From Sediminihabitans luteus (GTDB lineage: Bacteria; Actinomycetota; Actinomycetes; Actinomycetales; Cellulomonadaceae), in assembly GCF_002797595.1 (NCBI RefSeq), contig NZ_PGFE01000001.1:992001-1056000 (forward strand): a stretch of 64,000 nt of DNA, given 5' to 3'. The notes below the pieces were generated by a model. It saw only the letters and a program-made list of their open reading frames with translations, had not been told where the DNA came from and did no database searches. Positions 32,161 through 39,900 of this stretch are shown in pieces. Position 1 is the first letter of the stretch, and the number at the start of each line of letters is the position of its first letter. The translations under genes and the position numbers were made by a program.

Positions 32161-34344
32161 TCAGCCGAGCGTCGTCGGGAGCTCCGGGGCGCCGTCCTCG
32201 CCCGGGGCGGTGCCCAGCACGTGCTCGGCGAGGAACGCGAGCACCACCTGGTACCAGACGATCGCGTGCTGCGGCGCGAGGATCCAGTGGTTCTCGTCCG
32301 GGAAGTACAGGAACCGGTGCACGGTCGACCCGTCGTCCGCGGCGGGCAGGCCCGAGTCGGCGAGCAGCTCGCGCCACAGGCGCAGGCCCTCGCCGATCGG
32401 CACGCGGTAGTCCTTGTCGCCGTGGATCACGAGCATGGGCGTGCGGATGTCGCCGACCGCGCGGTGCGGCGAGTGCGCGGCCGCCATCTCGGGCGTCATC
32501 TCCTTCTCCCAGTAGAACGCCGCGTCGGTGGTCGGTCCGAACTGGTCGAGCGCCCACAGGCTCGCGTGCGTCACGATCGCCCGGAACCGGTCGGTGTGGC
32601 CCGCGATCCAGTTCGCCATGTACCCGCCGAACGAGCCGCCCATCATCGCGGTGCGCGTCGCGTCGACGTCGTCGCGCGCCTCAGCCGCGTCGGTCGCCGC
32701 CATGACGTCGGTGAACGGGTGGTCGCCCCACGCGCCCCACCCGCGCTGCAGGAACTCCTGCCCGTACCCCGTCGACAGCGCCGGGTCCGGGAGCAGGACG
32801 GCGTAGCCGGCCTTGACGAGGATCCACGGGTTCCAGCGCCACGACCACGTGTTCCACGAGCCGACCGGCCCGCCGTGCACCCACAGCACGAGCGGCGCGG
32901 GGCTCTCGGCCGACGCGCCCGCGGGGAGCGCGAGCCACGAGCGCACGCGCGCTCCGTCGGTGCCGTGGGCCTCGACCTCGGTGAGCGTCCCGGGCAGCTC
33001 GGGTGCGCCCGCGGGCGAGCGCAGCGCGACCGCCGCGACGGGCTCGCCGGTCGCCCGGAACGCCGCCAGGTCGAGGCGCACGGGGTGCGGCGCCGCGAGG
33101 TAGCTCGACCTCATCGCGTACGCCCCGGACCCGTCGCGCGCGACCACGACGTCGGTGAACACCGCCGCGTCAGAGGTCACGCGCACGACCTCGCCACCGT
33201 CCGCGGGCACGTGGAAGACCGCACCGCTGCCCTCGTCGTCCGCGGTCACGAGCAGGCCGCTCGAGTCCGGCAGCCAGGTCTCCCCGGTCGGACGACGGTC
33301 CCAGCCCTGCGCGACCGGCGTGGCCTCTCCCCCGGCCAGGGGGACGAGGCCGAGGGTCGCGACCGGCGCGAGCTCGGGCGTCGAGATCGTCTCGCGCACG
33401 AACGACACGAGCGTGCCGTCGGGCGAGACCTGCGGGGCACCGACGTCGGCCGCCGGGTCGTCGACGAGCGTGCGGCGCTCGCCGGTGGCGGTGTCGATCG
33501 CGACGAGCGTCGTGCGCACCGAGGCACGCGGCCCTGCGACCGCCCACGTCGTCACGAGCGTGCGGCCGTCGGGCGAGAGCGCGACCTGCGCACCCTCGAG
33601 CGCCGCGCCCGGTGCGGGCGTGAGGTCGCGCAGCGCGAGGCGCGCGTCCGGGTCGGCCGCGGTCGCGGCGTCCGACACCTGGTCGCCCGCGAGCGCCGCG
33701 AGGTCGGCGACGAGGTGGTGCGTGCGGTCGGGGCCGAGGTCGTGGTCCCAGTAGCGCACGGGGTAGCCGGTGTGCAGGATCGCGGCGACCTTGCGCTCCT
33801 TGCGCGCGTCCCGGAGCTCGGCGTCGTGGTCGAGGTCGCGGGCGGAGGGCAGCAGCGACGACGTCAGGGCCAGCGTCGCGGCGTCGCGCGCCGGGACCGG
33901 AGAGCCGACGCCGCCCGGTGCCGTCGCGACCACGCGCGCCTCGCCGCCCGTGGCCGGCAGCAGCCACAGGGCGGACGGCGCGTCGTCGTCGCCCTCGCCC
34001 GACGGGTCGGGGCGGGCCGACGTGAACAGCAGGTCGCCGGCCGCCGTGAACGCCGCGGACGACTCGCCCTTGGTCGAGCGCGTGAGCCTGCGCGCGGGGG
34101 CGGCGCCCGTCGGGTCGACCTCCCACAGGGCGGTCACGTAGCGCGTGCGCTTCGCGTCGAGCGTCGCGACCGACGTCACCAGGCGCGTGCCGTCGGGCGA
34201 GAGCGCGAGGCCGCTCGTGCGGGGCAGCGCGACGTAGGCGTCGAGGTCGGCCCACGGATCGGTGCTGGGCGCGTCGCTGGTGCGGGGGTCGGTGGTCGCG
34301 TGGTCGCCGCCGAGGGTGGTCGCGGCGTTCGTGTCAGGGGTCAC
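32161..34344 (-). CDS. S9-family (prolyl oligopeptidase/acyl-peptidase type) serine peptidase
   Basis: 727 residues. An N-terminal beta-propeller (about 30-440, e.g. LALSPDGTRLVTSVATLD) is followed by an alpha/beta-hydrolase domain: oxyanion turn WVHGGPVGSWNTWSW, nucleophile GGSFGGYMANW, acid Asp in VIHGDKDYRVPIGEG and His in FPDENHWILAP. All catalytic residues are present. There is no signal peptide, so a cytosolic peptidase is likely, acting on short peptides. GTG start after GGTGGA. It is followed in its own direction by no partner; upstream is the DUF4353 operon, 38 bp away. Confidence 0.9.
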   Translation of the reverse strand: MTPDTNAATTLGGDHATTDPRTSDAPSTDPWADLDAYVALPRTSGLALSPDGTRLVTSVATLDAKRTRYVTALWEVDPTGAAPARRLTRSTKGESSAAFTAAGDLLFTSARPDPSGEGDDDAPSALWLLPATGGEARVVATAPGGVGSPVPARDAATLALTSSLLPSARDLDHDAELRDARKERKVAAILHTGYPVRYWDHDLGPDRTHHLVADLAALAGDQVSDAATAADPDARLALRDLTPAPGAALEGAQVALSPDGRTLVTTWAVAGPRASVRTTLVAIDTATGERRTLVDDPAADVGAPQVSPDGTLVSFVRETISTPELAPVATLGLVPLAGGEATPVAQGWDRRPTGETWLPDSSGLLVTADDEGSGAVFHVPADGGEVVRVTSDAAVFTDVVVARDGSGAYAMRSSYLAAPHPVRLDLAAFRATGEPVAAVALRSPAGAPELPGTLTEVEAHGTDGARVRSWLALPAGASAESPAPLVLWVHGGPVGSWNTWSWRWNPWILVKAGYAVLLPDPALSTGYGQEFLQRGWGAWGDHPFTDVMAATDAAEARDDVDATRTAMMGGSFGGYMANWIAGHTDRFRAIVTHASLWALDQFGPTTDAAFYWEKEMTPEMAAAHSPHRAVGDIRTPMLVIHGDKDYRVPIGEGLRLWRELLADSGLPAADDGSTVHRFLYFPDENHWILAPQHAIVWYQVVLAFLAEHVLGTAPGEDGAPELPTTLG

Positions 34345-34382
34345 TCCACCGTCCTATCACGCGCCGCCGACGACCTCCCGCC

Positions 34383-36446
34383 TCAGACGGTGCCGCTGTC
34401 CGAGCCGTCCGTCCCGCCGGTCGTGCCGGTCGTGCCGTCGCTCGTCCCGTCCGTCGTGCCGGACGTCGCGCCGGTGCCCTGGTCCGAGCTCTGGCCGGTG
34501 CCCTGGTCCGTGTCACCGGGCATGCCACCGCCGGGCATCCCGCCGCCCATGCCCATGCCGCCGCTCGTGTACTCACCGGCCGTCGCGGTGGCTGCCTCGG
34601 TGCCGTCGACCGTGACCGTGTACACGGCGCCGTCCTCGACGTCGGGCGACGACCACACGACCGACGAGAACGCCTTGGTCGCGGTGAACGAGGCCACGAC
34701 GTCGCCGTCCGCGTCGACCACCTGCACGTCGGCACCGGCGTCGTACGTCGCGTCGAGCGTCGCCATGACGGAGGCCTGCGGCGAGTCGACGTCCGGCGCG
34801 ACCGCCATTCCCGAGCTGCCCACCGCGAGGACCGTGCCGCCCGAGACCGTGAACGTGCCGTTCACGTCGAGCGCGCCGTTGCCGTCGTTCGTCGGGCCGT
34901 GCACGACGACCGTGCCGCCCGAGACGTCCATCGACCCGTTCGAGTCGAGGCCGTCGCCCCCCGCGTCGACCGTGACCGAGCCGCCCGAGATCGTGACGCT
35001 CACGTCCTCGGCGGTGTCCATGCCACCGCCCGTGCCGCCGCCGGCGCCACCCATCTCGCCGCCCCCGGGCATCGCGGGGCGATCGCCCTCGGCCATCCCC
35101 TCAGGCATCTGCGGCATCCCGCCGTCCTGCGCGGTGTCACCGTCCTGCGCCGTGTCACCGTCCTGCGTCGTGCCCCCGGCGGCCGCGCCCGGCATCATCC
35201 CCTCCGCCTCGCCGGAGCCGGTCGACGCGTTGACGCCGTCGTCGCTCGCGGTCACGTCGACCGTGCCGTCGGCGATCGTGATGTGCGTGCCCTCGAGGCC
35301 CTCGTACGACTCGCTGACCGTGACCGACCCGCCGCCGATCCACAGGCCGCCGTCCGAGTGCACGCCGTCGTCGCCCGAGGCGAGGTCGAGCGTGCCGTCG
35401 TCGACAGCGACCACGTTGCCCGAGTGCACGGCGTCGTCCGCGGCGTCGACCGTCACCTCTCCCCCGCCGACCACGGCCACGACGCCGGCCTTGAGGCCCT
35501 TGGCGGACGCGTCGTCCGCGAGCTCGGCGCCCGCGCCCCCGCCCGAGGTCACGTCGAGCGTGCCGCCCGAGACCACGACGTCGGTCTCGGCCTGCACCCC
35601 GTCGGCGCCCGCGTCGACCGTGGTCGTGCCGCCCGTGACCTGCACGTACCCGAGCGTCTCGTCCGAGTCGTCGTCGGCCTTGAGCCCGTCGCCGCTGGCC
35701 GTCACGTCGAGCGTGCCGCCCGAGACCACGAGGTAGTCCTTGCCGCGGATCCCGTCGTCGACCGCGTCGACCGTGATGTTCCCGGACTCGATCACGAGCC
35801 CGTCCTTGCTCGTGATGCCGTCGTTCGCGTTGCCCTGGACGGTCAGCGCGCCCGAGCCCGTGATCGCGAGGTCCGCGGCCGAGAACAGGGCCGCGTTCGG
35901 GGCGTTCTCCGACGTCGTGTCGTCGTACTCGGTCGCGTCGCCGAGGCGGTTCTCGGAGCCGTCCGCGAGGACGACGACCGCGTCGTCGGCGTCGTCGACC
36001 ACCATGGCCGCGCCCGTGGACGAGCTGATGTCGACGCCGTCGAGGACGACGCGCACGGTGCCCTCGGCCGAGGACGACACCACGACCTGCCCGTCGTCGA
36101 GCGAGCCCGAGAGCCGGTACGTGCCCGGCGCGGTGATCGTGACGGTCGACCCGTCGACCGTCACGGCGTCGTCGTCCGACGACGAGACGCTCGCCGTGTC
36201 GCCGTCGAGCGAGATCGCGACCTCGTCGGCGTCGTCGGACGACGCGTCGACCTCGTGCGCGGCCGTGTTGTCCGCCATGACGTCGTCGGTCGTGACCTCC
36301 TGGTCGAGCTCGGCGACCTGCGCGGTCTCGGTGCTCGCGCTGCCGGTCGCGTCGGTGTCGGTCGAGTCGTCGGTGGTGGTGCAGCCCGCGATCAGCAGGG
36401 CCGCGACCGCGGACGAGGTCAGGATGAGAGGAAGCTTGCGTCGCAC
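34383..36446 (-). CDS. Carbohydrate-binding (DUF4353/Cthe_2159-like) lipoprotein
   Basis: 687 residues. Signal with lipobox LIAGC, then an acidic linker and a long parallel beta-helix made of repeating turns such as DVVVSGGTLDVTSGG, GVVAVVGGGEVTVDAADDAVHSG and GGLWIGGGSVTVSESYEGLEG. An insertion of Gly/Met/Gln-rich low-complexity sequence with the unit DTAQDGD repeated occurs around residues 415-475. The fold resembles Cthe_2159, a polysaccharide-binding beta-helix. The tail is Gly/Thr/Asp-rich. GTG start after AAGGAG. It is downstream of the DUF4956/VTC pair, an association common in bacteria, and has four direct repeats upstream (36476-36533). Confidence 0.85.
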   Translation of the reverse strand: MRRKLPLILTSSAVAALLIAGCTTTDDSTDTDATGSASTETAQVAELDQEVTTDDVMADNTAAHEVDASSDDADEVAISLDGDTASVSSSDDDAVTVDGSTVTITAPGTYRLSGSLDDGQVVVSSSAEGTVRVVLDGVDISSSTGAAMVVDDADDAVVVLADGSENRLGDATEYDDTTSENAPNAALFSAADLAITGSGALTVQGNANDGITSKDGLVIESGNITVDAVDDGIRGKDYLVVSGGTLDVTASGDGLKADDDSDETLGYVQVTGGTTTVDAGADGVQAETDVVVSGGTLDVTSGGGAGAELADDASAKGLKAGVVAVVGGGEVTVDAADDAVHSGNVVAVDDGTLDLASGDDGVHSDGGLWIGGGSVTVSESYEGLEGTHITIADGTVDVTASDDGVNASTGSGEAEGMMPGAAAGGTTQDGDTAQDGDTAQDGGMPQMPEGMAEGDRPAMPGGGEMGGAGGGTGGGMDTAEDVSVTISGGSVTVDAGGDGLDSNGSMDVSGGTVVVHGPTNDGNGALDVNGTFTVSGGTVLAVGSSGMAVAPDVDSPQASVMATLDATYDAGADVQVVDADGDVVASFTATKAFSSVVWSSPDVEDGAVYTVTVDGTEAATATAGEYTSGGMGMGGGMPGGGMPGDTDQGTGQSSDQGTGATSGTTDGTSDGTTGTTGGTDGSDSGTV

Positions 36447-36475
36447 GATGTCTCCTTGGGTCGGACGTGCATGTC

Positions 36476-36533
36476 GTTCGTGAAGTCGTTGGTTCGTGAA
36501 GGTCAGTCGTTCGTCACGGCCGTTGGTTCGTGA
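36476..36533. promoter_or_regulatory. Four GTTCGTGA direct repeats, 16-17 bp apart
   Basis: GTTCGTGA occurs at 36476, 36492 and 36526 and GTTCGTCA at 36509, giving spacings of 16, 17 and 17 bp. The array fills most of the gap between the VTC-domain gene and the DUF4353 gene, just upstream of the latter's start. This looks like a multi-site operator (response-regulator style) controlling the lipoprotein separately from the upstream pair. Confidence 0.55.
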
Positions 36534-36584
36534 TCCTTCGGTCGCGTTCGGTCGGCCGGACGTCGGACGCCGGGCCGCGTCCCG

Positions 36585-37403
36585 TCAGGCGGCGTGCGCC
36601 GCCGGGGCGATGCCGGGCAGGAGGTGGCGGTCGATCACGCGCCGCCAGGGCGCCGCGGGGAGCTCGGGGTGCAGCACCGCGAGTCCCGAGCCGAACTTCG
36701 AGATCCGCACGGGTCGGTGCCCCGCCGCCCACAGCGCGCGGTCGAACGCGGACGGCGTCGACCCCGTCTTGGTCTCGACCACGGCCATGCCCGTGGTGCC
36801 GACCGCGGGGACGTCGTCCGCGGCCCGGTCGACGAAGGTCAGGCCCGTGTCGATCGTGACGCGGCTCGACGTCGCGGGCAGGAGCACCGTGCTGCGGTGG
36901 TAGCGCGTCTCGAGGACGGGCACCAGGCCCGCGACGTCGACGCCGGGGACGCCCGCGCCGGCGAGCGTCGCCGCGACGAAGGCGCGACCGTCGTCGGGCA
37001 GCGCGTCGGGCGCCGCGGCGTGCGGCGCACGCTGCTTGACGGTCGTGCCACGCGGCCCGCGGGTCTTGACCTCGAGCCAGCACTCGGCCGTGTCGACGTA
37101 CGTGCGGGTCCGCACCTTGAACCGCCGACGGCGCCGGTGCGCCGAGCGGTGGTAGCTGTCGCGGTCCACGGTGTCGAAGTACACCGACGCGTACCCGAAC
37201 GAGCGCTCACCGCCGATGTCGAGAGCCCGCGGGGCGTCGTCCGCGTCCGACCGCGCGAGCTGCCCGAGCAGCACGTCGAGCGCGGCCACCGGGACCACGT
37301 ACTTGCGGTCCACGCGGGTCAGCAGCGCGGCCTGCGTGACGAGCTCGTCGATCGTGATCGGCGCGAAGCCCGCGAGCGGGACGTGCGTGCCGGGCGCGCG
37401 CAT
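36585..37403 (-). CDS. VTC-type polyphosphate polymerase domain protein
   Basis: 272 residues of the VTC/CYTH-like superfamily. The basic tunnel residues are in place: TRVDRKYVVPV, RRRRRFKVRTRTYVDT, CWLEVKTRGPRG, RVTIDTGLTF and MAVVETKTG, so it may bind polyphosphate or a nucleotide. Bacterial members occur next to DUF4956 membrane proteins and CotH/beta-helix surface proteins, as here; polymerase activity is not proven for them. The ATG shares one base with the upstream stop (TGATG), so the pair is translated together. Confidence 0.88.
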   Translation of the reverse strand: MRAPGTHVPLAGFAPITIDELVTQAALLTRVDRKYVVPVAALDVLLGQLARSDADDAPRALDIGGERSFGYASVYFDTVDRDSYHRSAHRRRRRFKVRTRTYVDTAECWLEVKTRGPRGTTVKQRAPHAAAPDALPDDGRAFVAATLAGAGVPGVDVAGLVPVLETRYHRSTVLLPATSSRVTIDTGLTFVDRAADDVPAVGTTGMAVVETKTGSTPSAFDRALWAAGHRPVRISKFGSGLAVLHPELPAAPWRRVIDRHLLPGIAPAAHAA

Positions 37404-38044
37404 CAGCGCACCCCCGCGAAGGCCGACGTCGCACCGGACCCGGCCTGCGCCGTCGTCCCCACGGGCAGCTCGTACCGGACCTCGACGACCGTCGTGTCGT
37501 TCACGAGGTCGACCTTCTGCACCGTGAGCGCGCGCACCCGGGCCCCCAGGAGCGCCTCCAGGTGCGCCACGAGCCGCGACTCGTCCGTGATCGCCGTGTC
37601 GAGCACGACCGTCTGGGAGCGGTAGCGGCCCAGCAGACGCGGGTGGTCGCCCACGAACATCGTCACGACGATGACCGCGATGAACGTCGGCGCCATCCAC
37701 GCAGGCAGGCCGCCGAGGCCACCGAGGCCGCCCAGCAGGCCGATCGCGAGCGCCGAGAAGTAGTACGCGACCTCGTGCTGCGCGATCTCGGACGAGCGCA
37801 GCCGGATGATCGACAGCACGCCGAACAGCCCGAGGCCGAGGCCCGCACCGATCGCGCTCTGCGCGAGCACCCCCGAGACCGCGAGCACGCCGACGTTCAG
37901 GCCCAGGTACGCGGCCGCGAGGTCGCGGCGGCGGTGCCGGGGGAAGTAGATGCCGAACGTGAGCACGGCGATCGCGACGAGGTCGACGCCGAACAGGGCG
38001 AGCTGGCCCATGAGGTCCTCCAGGGTCTCGGTGACTGCATCCAT
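37403..38044 (-). CDS. DUF4956 membrane protein
   Basis: 213 residues with about four membrane helices (residues about 15-125) carrying the family signature SAIGAGLGLGLFGVLSIIRLRS and a C-terminal soluble domain (about 145-205, LEALLGARVRALTVQKVDLVNDTT) like the mechanosensor-type C-domain of DUF4956 proteins. It is a presumed membrane partner of the VTC-type protein encoded next. The ATG giving MDAVTETLEDLMG is chosen; the Shine-Dalgarno sequence is weak. Confidence 0.88.
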   Translation of the reverse strand: MDAVTETLEDLMGQLALFGVDLVAIAVLTFGIYFPRHRRRDLAAAYLGLNVGVLAVSGVLAQSAIGAGLGLGLFGVLSIIRLRSSEIAQHEVAYYFSALAIGLLGGLGGLGGLPAWMAPTFIAVIVVTMFVGDHPRLLGRYRSQTVVLDTAITDESRLVAHLEALLGARVRALTVQKVDLVNDTTVVEVRYELPVGTTAQAGSGATSAFAGVR

Positions 38045-38198
38045 CAAGCGCCCCGAACCTGTGCGTGGGCTTTGACGCGGTTGGGTGCGACGTTCGAGTT
38101 CCGCCTCGGGTGGGTGCGTGCGCCGGGCGGGCCGGTGCCTGACGGCGCCGGGCGGGCCGGGCGGGCCGGGCGCGCCCGGCCGGGGGAATACTGGGGGC

Positions 38199-38687
38199 AT
38201 GCGCTCCCGTCGCCACACCTCGTCCCTGACCGTCCGCGCCACCGCCGTCGTCGCGCCCGCCGTGCTCGTGCTCGCGCTCGCCGCGTGCAGCGCGGACGAG
38301 GGTGTGACCCTCGAGTCGGAGTTCCTGCAGGCGATCGACGTCGCCGGGGGCAGCACGGGCGAGGTCGACCTCGTGAGCACCATGCACACCGACTGGCAGC
38401 GCATCGTCATCGCGTGCCCGGGGCAGGATCCGGACGCCGTGCTGGCCGCGGGCGGCTCGGACGCCGGCCCCGCCACCGGCGACGTCCCCGACCTCGACGA
38501 CGACTCGCTCGGCCACCTGGTGCTCGTCGACAGCGGAAAGGTCGCCGACGTCGTCGACGTCCCGCGCGACGAGGCCGACCTGTGCGCCGACGCCCCCACG
38601 GACCCCGTCGTGGTGACGCCCGGATCGGCCACGATGACGGTCACCGAGGCCTCGGACGGCGGGTGGCTGGTCGCCCCGGCCTCCTGA
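38199..38687 (+). CDS. Small putative lipoprotein
   Basis: 162 residues. Signal VAPAVLVLALAACSADE with lipobox LAAC; the mature part is acidic with two Cys (VIACPGQDP, ADLCADAP) that could form a disulfide. It has no recognised domain. A run of pure G and C (about 38145-38186) just upstream ends at GGGGGAATACTGGGGG before the ATG. It is followed by a palindromic repeat that also ends the convergent AbiEi-like gene. Confidence 0.78.
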   Translation: MRSRRHTSSLTVRATAVVAPAVLVLALAACSADEGVTLESEFLQAIDVAGGSTGEVDLVSTMHTDWQRIVIACPGQDPDAVLAAGGSDAGPATGDVPDLDDDSLGHLVLVDSGKVADVVDVPRDEADLCADAPTDPVVVTPGSATMTVTEASDGGWLVAPAS

Positions 38688-38690
38688 CGC

Positions 38691-38765
38691 CCACCGCCGA
38701 ACGCAACGTTCCGCACCACGCAGCCGCGCGATCTGGTGCGAAAGGTTGCGCTCGGCAGTGGGTGG
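38691..38765. repeat. Inverted repeat, CAACGTTG family, copy A
   Basis: The left arm (38691-38718, CCGAACGCAACGTTCCGCACCA core) pairs imperfectly with 38734-38765. It lies between two convergent stop codons and touches the stop of the AbiEi-like gene. It shares its core with copy B at 39800-39868. Confidence 0.7.
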
Positions 38766-39704
38766 CTAGGTGCGGAACGTGCGCAGGGCCGCGCGGATCG
38801 CTCGAGGCATCGCCTCCGGGAGGTCGCGGCTCGTGAATCGCAGGAGCTCGACGCGCCCGGTGGCGAGCATCGCGTTCTGCCGCTGCCGGTCGGCGAACAC
38901 CGCCTCCGGCGTGCTGTGCACGTCGCGACCGTCGATCTCGGCGATCAACCAGCGCCCGCCGGGGAGCCGCCACCCCATGTCCCCGCGCGCGACGAAGCGC
39001 CCGCGCTCGTCCCGGACGACGAGCTGGAGCGTGTCGGGCCGGGTGCCGCCGTCGATGCACGCGAGCCTGGCGAACGACTCGAGCGGCGACTCCGACCGGG
39101 CGTCGGCCCACTCCCAGAGGTCGTGGCGCGCCTCGACGCCCCGCCGTCCGCGCGCGACGGCATGTGCGAGATCCACACCCCGCGGGTCGAGCACACGACG
39201 CCGAAGCACGTCGTCGAGCACCGCGAGCGCGTGCTGCCGCGGCAGCTCGGGCACCGCCTGGGCAAGTGCCCACCGAGGCTCCGCGACGCGTGCTCCCTGC
39301 ACCGTGCACGTGCGCATCCCGTCGTCGAAGCGCCGCACCCGGACGTCGCCGCGGTCGCGACGGAACGCACCGCCGGGCACCGCGGCCTCCGGCGTGATGT
39401 GCACCGGGAGCCCTCGGACTCCCAGCAGGGCGAGCGCGCAGGGGCCGACCGCGACCGCCTCCGGCCCGACGGCCAGCAACGCGGACCACGCAACCCTGCG
39501 GCGTCCGGCGTCGACGTCACGCGGTGCGGACGGCACGGTGTCGTAGACGCCACGGCACACCCGGGCCCAGGTGCCGTTCGCGACAAGCCGGTCGAGGACC
39601 CGCCGGGAGATGCCGGAGGCGAGGACCTGGCCCGCGGAGACGAGTCCCTGCTGCGTGACGGCGCGCGCGTGCAGCGTGGAGGGGATCTCGGTCGCGGTCG
39701 GCAT
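38766..39704 (-). CDS. AbiEi-like N-terminal domain fused to DUF559-type nuclease-like domain
   Basis: 312 residues. The N-terminal winged helix (about 10-55, LVSAGQVLASGISRRVLDRLVANGTWARVCRGVYD) is AbiEi_4-like, known as the DNA-binding part of type IV antitoxins. The C-terminal region (about 205-300) has the Vsr/DUF559 PD-(D/E)xK pattern: ESPLESFARLA, GDMGWRL, WLIAEIDGRDVH. No AbiEii toxin gene lies nearby, so it is an orphan, as is common in actinobacteria. The ATG giving MPTATEIPST is chosen; a TTG would add 49 residues including part of a flanking repeat. The gene is bounded by two copies of one inverted-repeat family, which hints at mobility. Confidence 0.82.
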   Translation of the reverse strand: MPTATEIPSTLHARAVTQQGLVSAGQVLASGISRRVLDRLVANGTWARVCRGVYDTVPSAPRDVDAGRRRVAWSALLAVGPEAVAVGPCALALLGVRGLPVHITPEAAVPGGAFRRDRGDVRVRRFDDGMRTCTVQGARVAEPRWALAQAVPELPRQHALAVLDDVLRRRVLDPRGVDLAHAVARGRRGVEARHDLWEWADARSESPLESFARLACIDGGTRPDTLQLVVRDERGRFVARGDMGWRLPGGRWLIAEIDGRDVHSTPEAVFADRQRQNAMLATGRVELLRFTSRDLPEAMPRAIRAALRTFRT

Positions 39705-39799
39705 CGCACGAGAGCACCACGTCGGGCGCCGGCCACGACACCCGAAGCCCGAAGCCTGTGCACGACCTGCCACCGGCCGCCCCTGTGGACGACCATCCC

Positions 39800-39868
39800 C
39801 ACCGCCGAACGCAACGTTGCGCACCACCGGAGGCCACTTCATCGTGCGCAACGTTGCGTTCGGCCGTG
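39800..39868. repeat. Inverted repeat, CAACGTTG family, copy B
   Basis: Arms 39800-39824 and 39844-39868 match at 24 of 25 positions; each holds the perfect 10-mer palindrome GCAACGTTGC. It lies between the AbiEi-like gene start and the CopD-CtaG gene end. Confidence 0.75.
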
Positions 39869-39900
39869 GGCGGCCGTGGGCGGCCGGGGCGGCCGGCGGG

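Noticed and set aside
36447-36584. Small gene between the VTC and DUF4353 genes
   Set aside because: No start with a ribosome site and coding character; the stretch is filled by direct repeats.
39705-39851. Longer AbiEi-like start at TTG 39851
   Set aside because: Would translate through half of an inverted repeat and adds sequence without the family's N-terminal helix.
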